A stretch of 64,000 nt of DNA from Paenibacillus glucanolyticus NBRC 15330 (lineage in GTDB: Bacteria > Bacillota > Bacilli > Paenibacillales > Paenibacillaceae): NCBI RefSeq assembly GCF_004000885.1, contig NZ_BIMC01000002.1, positions 186,001 to 250,000 of the forward strand, written 5' to 3'. This document shows positions 1 to 8,678 of the stretch, in pieces (within the stretch, counting starts at the first letter, position 1; each line of letters opens with the position of its first letter). The position numbers were made by a program, and so were the translations under genes. The notes under the pieces were generated by a model. It searched no databases, was not told the DNA's origin, and was given only the letters and a program-made list of their open reading frames with translations.

Positions 1-2
1 GC

Positions 3-2927
3 TCGGCGGCTGGCAAGGGTGACCGTTTACATATTCATAAACAAATAGCAAACGGTATGGTCATGGAGCTTGGACAGCAGGAGCTGGAGCAGTATGCTCT
101 AGGCGGCGTATCCAGGGATATGTTTCGTCAGCTGTTTGCCATATCGTTAAGCGAGCTGCAGGAAATCCGCAGCCTTCAATCCGCGGAGATGAGCAGCTAT
201 CTGTTTCATGCCGGAATTGGCGGCGGCGCCAATATACTGGATGCTGAGCGCAAGCTGTCTACGGAGATGGACAAGCTGTATAAACCTCGCGGGAAAGTGC
301 AGCAGACGGCCAAGCTCCTGCAGTCCATAGAGCAATTGAGGGCACAGGTTAGGGAGAGCCAGGCCTATGTTCCCCGCTATAACGAGGTTGCTGCTTCCAT
401 CCAGGAGGCTGAGGAACGGCTGGATTTGCTGGAGCAGGAGCGCGCCAGGAATGCTGGAGATTTGGCATTGCTTCGAAAAGCGGTGGAGATCCGTTCTGTT
501 TGGCTGGAATGGCGTGAGGCCAGGCTGGAATTAAAGGATCTGATGGACAGTGATGCCTTTCCTGCTGATGGAATAACCCGATACGAAAAAATGCAGGAGG
601 AAGAGCGTCTTCTTCTTGCTCAGTCCCTTCGTGCCGAACGGGTGATAGAGGAAATAGAGGATAAGCTGAAGGCATTTGCCTCGAACGCTTTTATGGAACA
701 GTATGGCGAAGCGATTGAGGATCTGTGGTCGAGGCGTAATATTTATGAAGCAGCGAATCGGGAACTCGCAGAGCTCACAGCCGAATATAAGTCGCAAGAG
801 ATCAGGCTGGAGCAGCTGCTTCGGGATATAGATCCGGCATGGACTCAGCAGGAGCTGCTGGCCTTATCGATATCCGCCGCTGAGCGTGACGAGGTGCGGA
901 GAATCAGCGCCGCTTTCAGTGGATATGACCGCCGGATGGAGGCGTTGTTCATTGAACAGCGAGGCGCCGAGCGTTCGGCGGCAGCAGCTGAATCGGCGCT
1001 CCGGGAAACCCGGCGGCAGCTGCGTGAGGAGGCGGAGCGGGGGGAAGAGACGTTTGCCATAATAAAGCCGGCAGCGCCGAAGGAAACCGCTGCGCTATGG
1101 AATCAGCTTCAGCTGGAGATCGAGCGTTGGCGTGAAGCAAGATTGAGCCGGACTCAGCCTGAAGCGGCTTCCTCTAGCAGGCCGGTGAACAGCCGATTAC
1201 CGCGAATGCATTCGGTGCTGCTTGCGGGTATGGCGGTCATGACACTGCTGCTGGCAGCGGTTTTGTTCTGGACGGCGACCCCGGAAGCCGCAGTAATCTC
1301 CAGCATTATGATGCTGCTCGGTATGGGGTATGTATACTGGAGCGGTCGCCGCGGGCTGGCCGTTGATGGAGTACCGCCTCAGGAAATATCCGCTCATGAC
1401 AGGTACGGAACAGAAGAGATCAACCATCTATATTCCATGCTGATCGCTGCCCCCTATGCCGCTGCGAGCTCGAATCTGGGCAGCCGAAGGGACAAAACCG
1501 CAGCGATGGCACATGATCCCTTAACGGTAGAGGCACAGATGCGCGAGCTTCGGTCTGTGATGGAGGGATGGCAGGCCTGGCGGCAGCGGCTGGATCGATT
1601 AAGCTCGGACTGTGCGGCGGCCGAGGAGAAAGCCGCACTTCAAGCTGCTGAACTCAAAACGGTTCTTCAAACGATTCAGCAGGAGGAGCAGCGATACTTC
1701 GAGTTGGAGCGGAAGTGGGAGTCTTGGCTGATGTCCAGGGCTCTTCCACAGAAGCTTTCTCCGGATGTGATGCTGGATGTGTTCGTTCAAGTGGAGCAAG
1801 GGCAGGAGCTGATCCGCCAGAAGAGATCGCTTGGACTGAAAATGGATGTCCTGTTAAGAGAGACGGAGGATTACGTGTTCCGATGCCATGAGATATTTGC
1901 GGTTGATTCGGAAGGTGACCTTAACGATAGCAAGAGCCTGACAGTGGCTGAGCTTGGGAATCTCCATTCCAGATGGAAGCAATACCAAGAGGATACGCGG
2001 CAGCGTAAGGTGCTGGCAGAACGGATTGCCGAGCTGCGCAAGGAAGCAGCAGCGATCAATGAAGAGACAGATGAACTGCAGCAGCGCAAAGCGGGCCTGC
2101 TTGCGCAATCCCAGTCGCCTGATGAAGAATCGTTTCTCCGAATGGGGGCGGCTTCCAAGCGGCGGGAAGAGCTGATTCGCATCATCCGTCATCATGAAAT
2201 TACGATGTTCAGCGGCTGGAACGATGCAGGCCGCGGGCAGCTGGAACACCTGCTGGAGCTGACGGATGCTGCGGAGCTGGAAGCTCTGTGCAACCAGAAG
2301 GAAGAGTCTGCTTCAACTGAGGCCCGTCTTCGGGATGAGCTTCAGGAGCGGCGCGGGCGGCTGCTTCAGGAGCGGGAGTCACTGGAATCCTTGGGCAATC
2401 AGGATTCGGCCCTGCAGCAGCTCGAGGAATTGCGATCCGCACTAAGGGAGTTAGTCTCCCAGTATGCGGTTCGTTCGATGGCCTCCGAATTCATAAAGCG
2501 CACACGTCGTTTATATGAAGAGGAGAAACAGCCTCAGGTGTTACAGCTGGCTTCCCGCTATTTCTCGATCCTTACCGGCGGCCTGTACAGCCGGATTGTG
2601 ATGCGGATGGGAGACCAGAGTCTGCTGGCAGAACGTCCGGAAGGCGAGCTGATTGAAAGCAGCAGATTAAGCCGAGGCACGGCGGAGCAGTTGTATCTGG
2701 CCATGCGTCTTGGGCTGATCCAGTCGATGCCTCATGCAAAAGGCCTGCCGCTGCTGCTGGACGATTTGTTTGTCAATTTCGACGGTGAACGGCTGGGGCA
2801 TGCACTGCGGCTGATTTCGGAGTTATCGCGTACCCGGCAGGTTGTGATGATGACCTGTCACCGGCATGTGGCTGAACAAACGCAGGCACAGATACCCGGT
2901 GCGCAGCTGATTTCATTGCAGTCATAA
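3..2927 (+). CDS. yhaN: YhaN-like AAA/SMC-type ATPase, 5' end outside window
   Basis: Large SbcC/Rad50-like ATPase of the YhaN family, thought to act in DNA end processing with a YhaO (SbcD-like) nuclease. The frame is open to the window edge (974 residues visible), so the true start and the Walker A motif lie upstream. Visible parts are a YhaN-typical segment (LGGVSRDMFRQLFAISLSEL near residues 33-52), long Glu/Arg-rich coiled coils, a hydrophobic hairpin around residues 400-450 that may anchor it to the membrane, more coiled coil, then the C-terminal ATPase lobe with signature LSRGTAEQLYLAMRLGL and Walker B LLLDDLFVNFD. The membrane hairpin inside the coiled coil is typical of YhaN rather than SbcC. 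It ends directly before a strong terminator, so it is last in its operon. Confidence 0.87.
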   Translation, partial: SAAGKGDRLHIHKQIANGMVMELGQQELEQYALGGVSRDMFRQLFAISLSELQEIRSLQSAEMSSYLFHAGIGGGANILDAERKLSTEMDKLYKPRGKVQQTAKLLQSIEQLRAQVRESQAYVPRYNEVAASIQEAEERLDLLEQERARNAGDLALLRKAVEIRSVWLEWREARLELKDLMDSDAFPADGITRYEKMQEEERLLLAQSLRAERVIEEIEDKLKAFASNAFMEQYGEAIEDLWSRRNIYEAANRELAELTAEYKSQEIRLEQLLRDIDPAWTQQELLALSISAAERDEVRRISAAFSGYDRRMEALFIEQRGAERSAAAAESALRETRRQLREEAERGEETFAIIKPAAPKETAALWNQLQLEIERWREARLSRTQPEAASSSRPVNSRLPRMHSVLLAGMAVMTLLLAAVLFWTATPEAAVISSIMMLLGMGYVYWSGRRGLAVDGVPPQEISAHDRYGTEEINHLYSMLIAAPYAAASSNLGSRRDKTAAMAHDPLTVEAQMRELRSVMEGWQAWRQRLDRLSSDCAAAEEKAALQAAELKTVLQTIQQEEQRYFELERKWESWLMSRALPQKLSPDVMLDVFVQVEQGQELIRQKRSLGLKMDVLLRETEDYVFRCHEIFAVDSEGDLNDSKSLTVAELGNLHSRWKQYQEDTRQRKVLAERIAELRKEAAAINEETDELQQRKAGLLAQSQSPDEESFLRMGAASKRREELIRIIRHHEITMFSGWNDAGRGQLEHLLELTDAAELEALCNQKEESASTEARLRDELQERRGRLLQERESLESLGNQDSALQQLEELRSALRELVSQYAVRSMASEFIKRTRRLYEEEKQPQVLQLASRYFSILTGGLYSRIVMRMGDQSLLAERPEGELIESSRLSRGTAEQLYLAMRLGLIQSMPHAKGLPLLLDDLFVNFDGERLGHALRLISELSRTRQVVMMTCHRHVAEQTQAQIPGAQLISLQS

Positions 2928-2930
2928 AGA

Positions 2931-2980
2931 ATGGGGTTGTCCCAAGGCACTTGATGACGTGCTTTTGGGACAGCCCCATT
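2931..2980. terminator. Bidirectional intrinsic terminator between yhaN-like gene and ykvI
   Basis: Near-perfect inverted repeat: ATGGGGTTGTCCCAAGGCAC pairs with GTGC, TTTTGGGACA and GCCCCAT, loop TTGATGAC, followed by a T-rich tract on the plus strand. It separates two convergent genes and can serve both. Confidence 0.88.
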
Positions 2981-3000
2981 TATTTTTATTTATTTGCTCC

Positions 3001-4047
3001 TTATTTGTCCCTCACCTGAGGTGTTCCGAACAGAGTCAGACGGAGCACCCACAGCAGGCACAGTCCTCCGAACGTGGGGTAGAGCAAGGAGAGCAGGGAG
3101 CTGAAACCGAACTGGCTGAAGAAATAACAGAACACCATGATACCCAGGGTAATCACTCTTGGCGAGAGGGAGGTGCGCTGCTGCACCTGCAGCGTGATCC
3201 CGTAGATGTTGGCAACAAACGTGCTGAATATTTCAAGGAAGATCAGAATGAGATAGATGATCTGAACAAGCCAGCCCAGCTGATTGGCGATGCTGCCCAT
3301 CGGAATTTCATATTGGGAAATGCCGGGCATATGGGCGGACATCGCAAAATGGGCTGCCATCAGCATAAATCCTACGCCTGTACCTCCGATGATGCCGCCC
3401 CATTTTACGGTGCGAGCGCTCTCCGTTTGACTGCCCAGCGGGACCAGCACCGGCATCGCCATCACCAGGTTAAAGGCCGTGTAGAGCAGCGGCGCAAGCC
3501 AAACCGAAGGGAGACTGTGGTCGGTCGTCAATGTTAAGAACCGGGTGGCTCCCGGTGTGTGAATCGTTTGAGAGACAATAGCAACCGATAGGGTCAGCAT
3601 CATGGGAACGACGAGACTGTTCATCGTCATGATGGACTGAATGCCTTTTCTAAGAATAAAATAAGTTCCGATCATCGTTACAAACAATCCGGTCTGATAA
3701 TTTAAATTCAGATGCTCCACAAAAACGGATCCGGCACCGGCAAGCATAATGCTGTTCACACCAAGCAGGATGATAAACATAAAGAGGCTGATCCAGCTCC
3801 CGGCTTTCTCCCCAAACAGAAACTTGTTCAGGTCTTCGAAGGATTGGGCGCCGATCCGTTTGGATATCGTCATGATTTTGGTGCCGAGCCAGATAAATAA
3901 TCCGGTAGTCAGCAGAATGGTAAGTGTTGCCCAGTGCCCATACTGGGTAAAAAATTGAAGGATTTCCCGACCGGTAGCAAAGCCAGCGCCCACAATCGTT
4001 CCAATATATGTAAAGGCGATCTGTAAAACACGCATATAATTACGCAA
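3001..4047 (-). CDS. ykvI: YkvI-family membrane protein
   Basis: Integral membrane protein of 348 residues with about ten hydrophobic segments. The N-terminus (IAFTYIGTIVGAGFATGREI) matches the unwound first helix of LeuT-fold transporters, and the family is annotated YkvI; the substrate is not established. The TTG start at 4047 is preceded by AAGGGGG at about 9 bases, which favours it over the internal ATG four codons later. It is transcribed divergently from xpt and converges on the terminator at 2931-2980. A role in uptake of an amino acid or related small solute would follow from the fold only. Confidence 0.85.
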   Translation of the reverse strand: MRNYMRVLQIAFTYIGTIVGAGFATGREILQFFTQYGHWATLTILLTTGLFIWLGTKIMTISKRIGAQSFEDLNKFLFGEKAGSWISLFMFIILLGVNSIMLAGAGSVFVEHLNLNYQTGLFVTMIGTYFILRKGIQSIMTMNSLVVPMMLTLSVAIVSQTIHTPGATRFLTLTTDHSLPSVWLAPLLYTAFNLVMAMPVLVPLGSQTESARTVKWGGIIGGTGVGFMLMAAHFAMSAHMPGISQYEIPMGSIANQLGWLVQIIYLILIFLEIFSTFVANIYGITLQVQQRTSLSPRVITLGIMVFCYFFSQFGFSSLLSLLYPTFGGLCLLWVLRLTLFGTPQVRDK

Positions 4048-4301
4048 GCGCCGCGGCCCCCTTGAAAGTTATTAATTCTGCATAGTACAAGGTATGCCTC
4101 ACACAGCTGGGACATGACTCCAACCTGTCCGAGCGTACGCTTAATAAGGGGGTTATGTCATTGGTTGGTCTGTTTATGGAGCTTGATGTTAGGATTTATG
4201 ACGGAAACCGTACACTTAAATGACGGAGTGATCGTTTGTACTTGCCGTACAGGGAGGAATATGTTACTTTTACGACAAAGGAATCGTGGGAGGTCTTTTT
4301 G

Positions 4302-4871
4302 ATGGAATGGTTGAAAGAGCGGATCATTAAAGAAGGTGTCGTGTTGTCGGAGCAGGTGCTGAAACTGGATGCGCTGCTGACACATCAGGTTGACCCGGCT
4401 TTAATTATGGAGATGGGCCGAGAGTTTGCGGCAAGATTTAAAGAAAGCGGTGTGACCAAGGTGGTTACGCTGGAATCCTCCGGCATTTCAGTGGCATTTG
4501 CTGCGGCTTTTGAACTGGGAGTTCCTATGGTATTCGCCCGACGCAAGAAAACACTGCTGGCTGACCCCGATGCCTTGTGTGAGCGCGTCCCGTCTTTCAC
4601 CAAAGGAATTGTTACGGATATTATGGTGTCACGCCAGTTTATAGGGGAACATGATAAGGTGCTCTTCATTGATGACATTATTGCCAACGGGGATGCAGCA
4701 AGAGGTCTGATCAAAATCATTGATCGGGCAGGCGCTGAATTAATCGGGCTTGGTGTTGTGATCGAAAAGAGTTTCCAGGCTGGGGCAAGAACCTTGCGTG
4801 AGCAAAATGTTCATGTGGAGTCGCTAGTTACGATTTCCTCACTTGAAGATGGTAAAATTTCGTTCAGCTAA
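4302..4871 (+). CDS. xpt: Xanthine phosphoribosyltransferase
   Basis: Converts xanthine and PRPP to XMP in purine salvage. The 189-residue product has the family's usual length. It shows the N-terminal MEWLKERI..EG segment, the loop TLESSGISVAFAAAFELGVP, and the PRPP-binding motif VLFIDDIIANGDAARG. The start is the ATG at 4302 because GGGAGG lies 8-9 bases upstream; the frame is open a further 22 codons but without an RBS. In Bacillus subtilis xpt is paired with pbuX behind a guanine riboswitch. Here it is monocistronic, and I could not find the conserved purine-aptamer loops in the 250 bases upstream, so control differs or the aptamer is absent. Confidence 0.93.
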   Translation: MEWLKERIIKEGVVLSEQVLKLDALLTHQVDPALIMEMGREFAARFKESGVTKVVTLESSGISVAFAAAFELGVPMVFARRKKTLLADPDALCERVPSFTKGIVTDIMVSRQFIGEHDKVLFIDDIIANGDAARGLIKIIDRAGAELIGLGVVIEKSFQAGARTLREQNVHVESLVTISSLEDGKISFS

Positions 4872-5081
4872 ATCGTTAGAATCGGCATAGGCGACTCAAC
4901 GTGCAAGTGAAGAGGGCTAGGCCTTAGGTCATGAACGTTTGTACCTGTGCTATGAGATATGAAATATGGAAATTCGTAGTTGATTTTAGATGGATTTCCG
5001 CCTAAAATCGCAACAAATTCTTTTCGCCTCCGTGATTTTCGCTTATAATAAAGAGGTAGGCAAGAGAGAGGAGGCAGCACC

Positions 5082-5411
5082 ATGGGGAAACAACCTGTAA
5101 CCGAGCCGTTTTTGATTGATAAGCTGAATGAAGCAAAGGTACATTTTGAACGTGCTTTGGATTGTAAACATACGGAGTTTGATGATCTATATCCCTATAT
5201 GATTGAACATCCTCAGTTTTTCTGGTACAAACGCTATGTTGCCTGGTCAGAACTGCTGACGATTGCCGGATTGTGTGAGGAGGTTTCCTTCGAGTGGAAG
5301 GAACAGTTCACACCTCAGCAAGTGGAATATATCGAGAAGCGTGTGATGTCTTCAACCGTTCTGGACTTCTGGTACGAGAAGAATGACAGCATCGAGCCGG
5401 CACAGCGTTAA
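5082..5411 (+). CDS. Conserved hypothetical protein, 109 aa
   Basis: Soluble acidic protein, no recognised domain, no signal or membrane segment. It is rich in aromatic residues (FFWYKRYVAW, DFWYEKN) and probably compact and helical. A strong RBS (AGAGAGGAGG, 7 bases before the ATG) and good codon use support a real gene. It is a single-gene unit: 210 bases separate it from xpt and a terminator follows it. I do not recognise its function. Confidence 0.75.
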   Translation: MGKQPVTEPFLIDKLNEAKVHFERALDCKHTEFDDLYPYMIEHPQFFWYKRYVAWSELLTIAGLCEEVSFEWKEQFTPQQVEYIEKRVMSSTVLDFWYEKNDSIEPAQR

Positions 5412-5470
5412 TGGGTATATAGAACATCCCTTAATCAGGATGTTTATCGATAGCGTATGGCATCGCATTC

Positions 5471-5506
5471 AAAAGACCTAAATGATATTCATTTAGGTCT
5501 TTTTTT
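5471..5506 (+). terminator. Intrinsic terminator
   Basis: Stem AAAAGACCTAAATGA / TCATTTAGGTCTTTT with a short TAT loop and a T-run, after the 109-residue hypothetical gene. A smaller hairpin AACATCC/GGATGTT lies just before it at 5423-5444. Confidence 0.88.
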
Positions 5507-5536
5507 GCAGAGTAAGATGATGAAGGAGGCATGGCG

Positions 5537-5755
5537 ATGATTAGTGATGAAAGACTTGATGAATTAAGGGTTTCCGGTGAGCTGGTTCGGGTTGTGCGGG
5601 ACGGCTTGGAGAGCAATGATATTATCGGCTTTGTTGTCGCCTGGGACCCGGAGCAGGTTATCATCCGCCGCCGAAACCGGCGTGTAGTCAAGCTGGATCG
5701 CAGGTACAGCTATCAGTTGAAAAAAGAGCCGAGAGTGAGCCCGATTGAAGAGTAG
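5537..5755 (+). CDS. Small conserved hypothetical protein, 72 aa
   Basis: Small basic protein beginning MISDERLDELR. The pattern IIGFVVAWDPEQVIIRRRNRRVVKLDRRYSYQ looks like a small beta-barrel (SH3- or KOW-like) surface, which is only a reading of the hydrophobic pattern. The start is chosen at the second ATG (5537): the RBS AAGGAGG at 5523-5529 is 7 bases from it but only 1 base from the upstream in-frame ATG at 5531. Single gene downstream of a terminator. Confidence 0.7.
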   Translation: MISDERLDELRVSGELVRVVRDGLESNDIIGFVVAWDPEQVIIRRRNRRVVKLDRRYSYQLKKEPRVSPIEE

Positions 5756-5823
5756 GCATAGATTTGGAACTCGTCGGACAACTTAACCTCTAGAATATTT
5801 TATTTAGAAGAGGTGTTCAGACG

Positions 5824-6153
5824 ATGGAAATGTCCAACGATAAGATCTCGGCATATAAAAATGAAATCCTGAATTTAAAGCAGAGCATGCCCGAGATGGC
5901 AGAGGCGTATCATCAGTTTACCGGCGTCTGTTTTTCGGATGGCGAGCTGGATGAGAGAACGAAACAGCTGATTGCGCTCGGGATTGGGCTGTTCGCCAAT
6001 AATGAGCTGTGTACCTTCTATCATATGGAAGAGGCCCGTGCCAAGGGAGCTTCGGATGCTCAAATTATGGAGGCCGTAGCAGTAGCGTCTGCCGCTAGTG
6101 CTGGACATGCTCTCTCGCAGGGATTGACCCGTGTGCAGCATAACCTTCACTAA
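5824..6153 (+). CDS. Carboxymuconolactone decarboxylase (AhpD-like) family protein
   Basis: 109-residue all-helical protein of the CMD/AhpD superfamily. It has the family core: a DERTKQLIALGIGLFANNELC segment and CTFYHMEEARAKGAS, then an Ala-rich last helix. Only one cysteine is present, in a C-x3-H arrangement (CTFYH), instead of the CxxC-x3-H of true AhpD peroxidases, so thioredoxin-like peroxidase chemistry is unlikely without a partner thiol. RBS GAGGTG precedes the ATG. It is a stand-alone gene that converges on a minus-strand gene through a shared terminator; the substrate is unknown. Confidence 0.83.
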   Translation: MEMSNDKISAYKNEILNLKQSMPEMAEAYHQFTGVCFSDGELDERTKQLIALGIGLFANNELCTFYHMEEARAKGASDAQIMEAVAVASAASAGHALSQGLTRVQHNLH

Positions 6154-6168
6154 GGCACGATCAAATTA

Positions 6169-6210
6169 AACCGTCTTATCCGGCGTATTGTGCAGCCGGG
6201 AAGACGGTTA
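6169..6210. terminator. Bidirectional terminator between CMD gene and 147-aa gene
   Basis: Inverted repeat AACCGTCTTATCCGGC / GCCGGGAAGACGGTT with a short loop. The last codons of the minus-strand gene lie inside its right arm. Confidence 0.75.
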
Positions 6211-6651
6211 TTCTCTGTTGAACGGCCGCAAATAGCGGGCGAATGCAGCGGCAGGAGCAACCGGATGCTCGGTCGTCTCGGTCTCAGGCGGAACCAGCCC
6301 GAGATAGGCGCGCATGCGGTCCATCATCTCCTCGCGGAAGGATGGCCATAGAATATTCATCGATCCGATGTAACCCCGGCATGCATACCGTGCCTGAATT
6401 CCGTCCTGGCTCTGTACGATGTCATAAACCTTGATCGTTCGCTTGGCGAACTCCTGCTTCACTTCACGAAGAAGGACAGCCGCCCGTTTGGCACCGTTAC
6501 CTACCACTTCCACATACAATTGAGGGGTCTTGAAGACACCACTCTCCTGGATGATCCGGCAATCCCGCTCAAACACTTTATGGATGAACCTCAGAAGCAA
6601 ATAACTCTTGATCAACGCTCGTTCTTCCGTCGTAACAGCCGGTATGGCCAT
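6208..6651 (-). CDS. Hypothetical protein, 147 aa, possible SOS target
   Basis: Soluble protein starting MAIPAVTTEERALIKSYLLL; no recognised domain. Predicted helical N-terminus, then a beta-rich centre (PQLYVEVVGNG..AAVLLREV..RTIKVYDIVQSQDGIQARYACRGY) and a Pro/Glu-rich tail. The frame also opens at a GTG three codons upstream, but the purine-rich AAAGGCGGTG fits the ATG at 6651 better. A GAAC-N4-GTTC palindrome typical of Gram-positive LexA boxes lies about 40 bases upstream, which would make this a DNA-damage-induced gene. Function not recognised. Confidence 0.72.
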   Translation of the reverse strand: MAIPAVTTEERALIKSYLLLRFIHKVFERDCRIIQESGVFKTPQLYVEVVGNGAKRAAVLLREVKQEFAKRTIKVYDIVQSQDGIQARYACRGYIGSMNILWPSFREEMMDRMRAYLGLVPPETETTEHPVAPAAAFARYLRPFNRE

Positions 6652-6691
6652 CAACTTCACCGCCTTTATATAGTAAATGGTTATCGAATGA

Positions 6692-6703
6692 GAACTTATG
6701 TTC
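6692..6703. promoter_or_regulatory. LexA (DinR)-type operator candidate
   Basis: GAACTTATGTTC matches the Bacillus LexA/DinR half-sites GAAC-N4-GTTC with one deviation in the central four bases from GAACRNRYGTTC. It sits 41-52 bases upstream of the minus-strand 147-aa gene, in its promoter region. One 8-base-constrained palindrome can occur by chance, so the placement is the main support. Confidence 0.5.
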
Positions 6704-6827
6704 TTATTTTAACCGAAAATCAGGTTTTTAATCAAGCTGAAAAAAGTGTTGACTCCATTTATTCTGCGTGATATTATATATCTTGTCGCCGCTGATTAGT
6801 GATTGACTCGAGGCAGACAGGCAATAT

Positions 6828-6911
<84 letters not shown>

Positions 6912-6923
6912 TCCTAAAGAAAA

Positions 6924-6960
6924 AAACTCGTAAACTGCTTTGCAGTTTACGAGTTTTTTT
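6924..6960 (+). terminator. Terminator of tRNA-Leu
   Basis: Stem CTCGTAAACTGC / GCAGTTTACGAG with a 3-base loop and seven Ts. Confidence 0.93.
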
Positions 6961-7069
6961 GCGTGGAGATTCTATGGGACAGGGTTAATGACTTATACCA
7001 AAGAGATAAAATGCACGTATTATATTAAATAGTGATATAGATATAGGTAGTTGAGAGTAGGTGATTGCC

Positions 7070-7384
7070 TTGTCAGCCAAGGATTTGAGTCTCCAAGAGC
7101 AGCTTGCGGCTTATGCTTGGCTGCAAGCGTTGGGAACGAATATTGCTGCTCTGGGTCAAACCAAAAAGTTGTCCAAACGAAAGAAATTGCAGGCTGAAGG
7201 CCAAAGACTCTCTGTTCTTGGAAATGCGATGCAGTCGATAGCCAATGCGGCTCAGGCAGAGATTAGCGCAAAACTGAGGGGCACAGCCATGAATAAGAAA
7301 GCTAACGATCTTACGGTGGCCGGCAATCTTTTGCAATCCGTCGGAAATGCGCTGCAGGTTATTGCGGGAGGGGAGGATCCTTGA
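7070..7384 (+). CDS. Repetitive small protein, 104 aa (DUF6944-like)
   Basis: The protein is built of repeated amphipathic units of the type G-x2-L-x3-G-N-x-L/M-Q-S/V (QRLSVLGNAMQSIANA, GNLLQSVGNALQVIAGG), which recalls the DUF6944 family of repetitive proteins in Bacilli; the assignment is from memory of the pattern. No signal peptide. Two starts are possible: TTG 7070, which has AGGTGA 5 bases upstream and gives MSAKDLSLQEQ, or GTG 7061 with a weaker GAGAG. I prefer TTG. Single-gene unit between the tRNA terminator and another terminator. Function unknown. Confidence 0.65.
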   Translation: MSAKDLSLQEQLAAYAWLQALGTNIAALGQTKKLSKRKKLQAEGQRLSVLGNAMQSIANAAQAEISAKLRGTAMNKKANDLTVAGNLLQSVGNALQVIAGGEDP

Positions 7385-7435
7385 ATGACAACACTTTTTA
7401 CTCTTCTGAAGGAAAACTGAACTACTCAAAAAAGG

Positions 7436-7480
7436 AAACAAGGCGTTTACCTGTGACGGGAGGTGTCTTGTTTTTATTTT
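7436..7480 (+). terminator. Intrinsic terminator
   Basis: AAACAAG and ACCT arms pair with AGGT and CTTGTTT, followed by TTTTATTTTC. It lies downstream of the repetitive protein gene. Confidence 0.7.
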
Positions 7481-7621
7481 CTTGAATGGAGAGGTTTTCT
7501 TGTGCCTGGTGTCCTAATGAATGTTAACATTCAGCCGCTGTGTTACATATTTGAATAACTTTTCTCAAATAATACGGTTAGGTCTGGTAAGTATGATGGT
7601 GAAAGGAAAGGGGCGTCAACA

Positions 7622-8509
7622 ATGCGGAAGGTATTTAGAAATTCGGTTGTCTTCTTGCTGTGTATGATATGGGGGATCACAAACGGAACACGGGGGGTCG
7701 GATATTTTGCAGGGACGGCCAACGCCGCTGAGCCTCCTGTTCAAGTAACCAGGCAGTTACGTGAGGAGCCTCTGAACAACAAGACTGGCGAAGGGCAGAA
7801 AATAAGTAAATTAGCGGTCATCATTGATGACTTTGGCAATGGTCAGAAGGGCACTCAGGAGATGCTGAGTCTGCCTGTCAAGATTACGGTTGCCGTGATG
7901 CCTTTTTTGCCAACAAGCAAAAAGGATGCAGAGTACGCGCATAACATGGGACATGATGTTATTATCCATATGCCCATGGAGCCTAAACAGGGACGAGCTT
8001 CCTGGCTTGGACCTGGCGCCATTCTGAGCTCGCTTACCGAAGAGGAGATTCGTAAACGAATGGAAGAGGCAATCGATTCCGTACCGTATGCGATTGGGAT
8101 TAACAATCATATGGGCTCCAAGGTTACAGGTGATGAACGGATTATGTCGATCGTGCTTGATGTGTGCAAGGAAAGAGGATTGTTCTTTATCGATAGTAAA
8201 ACCAATTACCGCAGCGTGGTCGGCAAGCTGGCGGCAGAGAAGGGGATGCCAGCGATAGCCAATGATATTTTCCTGGACGATGTTCATACGGTAGAGCATG
8301 TAAGCAAGCAGCTCGTGACGGCGGCACAGCATGCGGAAGAAAGAACATCCTGCATTGCCATTGGGCATGTTGGCGTATTCGGCACCCGAACGGCAGAAGC
8401 ACTGAAAGTTTCCATTCCGGAGCTGCAAAAAAAGGTTGAGTTTGTTGGTATTAGCGATTTGGTTAGAGAGCGTTCAAGCTGGAGGCCTAATCCGCTGCCG
8501 ACGTATTAA
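7622..8509 (+). CDS. Exported divergent polysaccharide deacetylase-family protein (YibQ-like)
   Basis: Protein of the divergent polysaccharide deacetylase family (YibQ/DUF610), a variant of the NodB fold. A signal peptide occupies about residues 1-36 (cleavage near ANAAEPP). The mature domain begins KLAVIIDDFGNGQKG, with the family's twin-aspartate motif, followed by ITVAVMPFLPTS, GHDVIIHMPMEP, GINNHMGSKVTGD, FFIDSKTNY, and a C-terminal IAIGHVGVFGTRT. 295 residues is the usual length. It presumably acts on cell-wall or extracellular glycans, but catalysis in this branch is not well established. A good GAAAGGAAAGGGG RBS precedes the ATG. Single gene, terminator-like hairpin downstream. Confidence 0.87.
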   Translation: MRKVFRNSVVFLLCMIWGITNGTRGVGYFAGTANAAEPPVQVTRQLREEPLNNKTGEGQKISKLAVIIDDFGNGQKGTQEMLSLPVKITVAVMPFLPTSKKDAEYAHNMGHDVIIHMPMEPKQGRASWLGPGAILSSLTEEEIRKRMEEAIDSVPYAIGINNHMGSKVTGDERIMSIVLDVCKERGLFFIDSKTNYRSVVGKLAAEKGMPAIANDIFLDDVHTVEHVSKQLVTAAQHAEERTSCIAIGHVGVFGTRTAEALKVSIPELQKKVEFVGISDLVRERSSWRPNPLPTY

Positions 8510-8557
8510 TGCGTCCGGTTTAATTGCTGGAGTAGTCAAAATCGGTACGAAGTGAGG

Positions 8558-8590
8558 GAGGCTCGGGCTAAATGCCCGAGCCTCGTTCAT
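8558..8590. terminator. Bidirectional hairpin between deacetylase-like gene and MCP gene
   Basis: Perfect 11-base inverted repeat GAGGCTCGGGC / GCCCGAGCCTC with loop TAAAT. The T-run after it is weak (CGTTCATTGTT). Confidence 0.72.
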
Positions 8591-8678
8591 TGTTATAAAC
8601 AAACAGCCTTCCTGTTCAAGGCACAGGCTATTACCAACTTGATTGCATGAGAGCCTGTTTAAATTGAGGAAACCGCAA

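Noticed and set aside
2959..3537. 192-codon plus-strand ORF opposite ykvI
   Set aside because: It is exactly antisense to a multi-helix transporter gene, begins inside the terminator hairpin and is rich in Gln/His/Glu as complementary membrane codons are. No domain.
4048..4301. Purine riboswitch upstream of xpt
   Set aside because: The conserved three-way-junction sequences and loop pairs of the guanine aptamer were not found in this interval.
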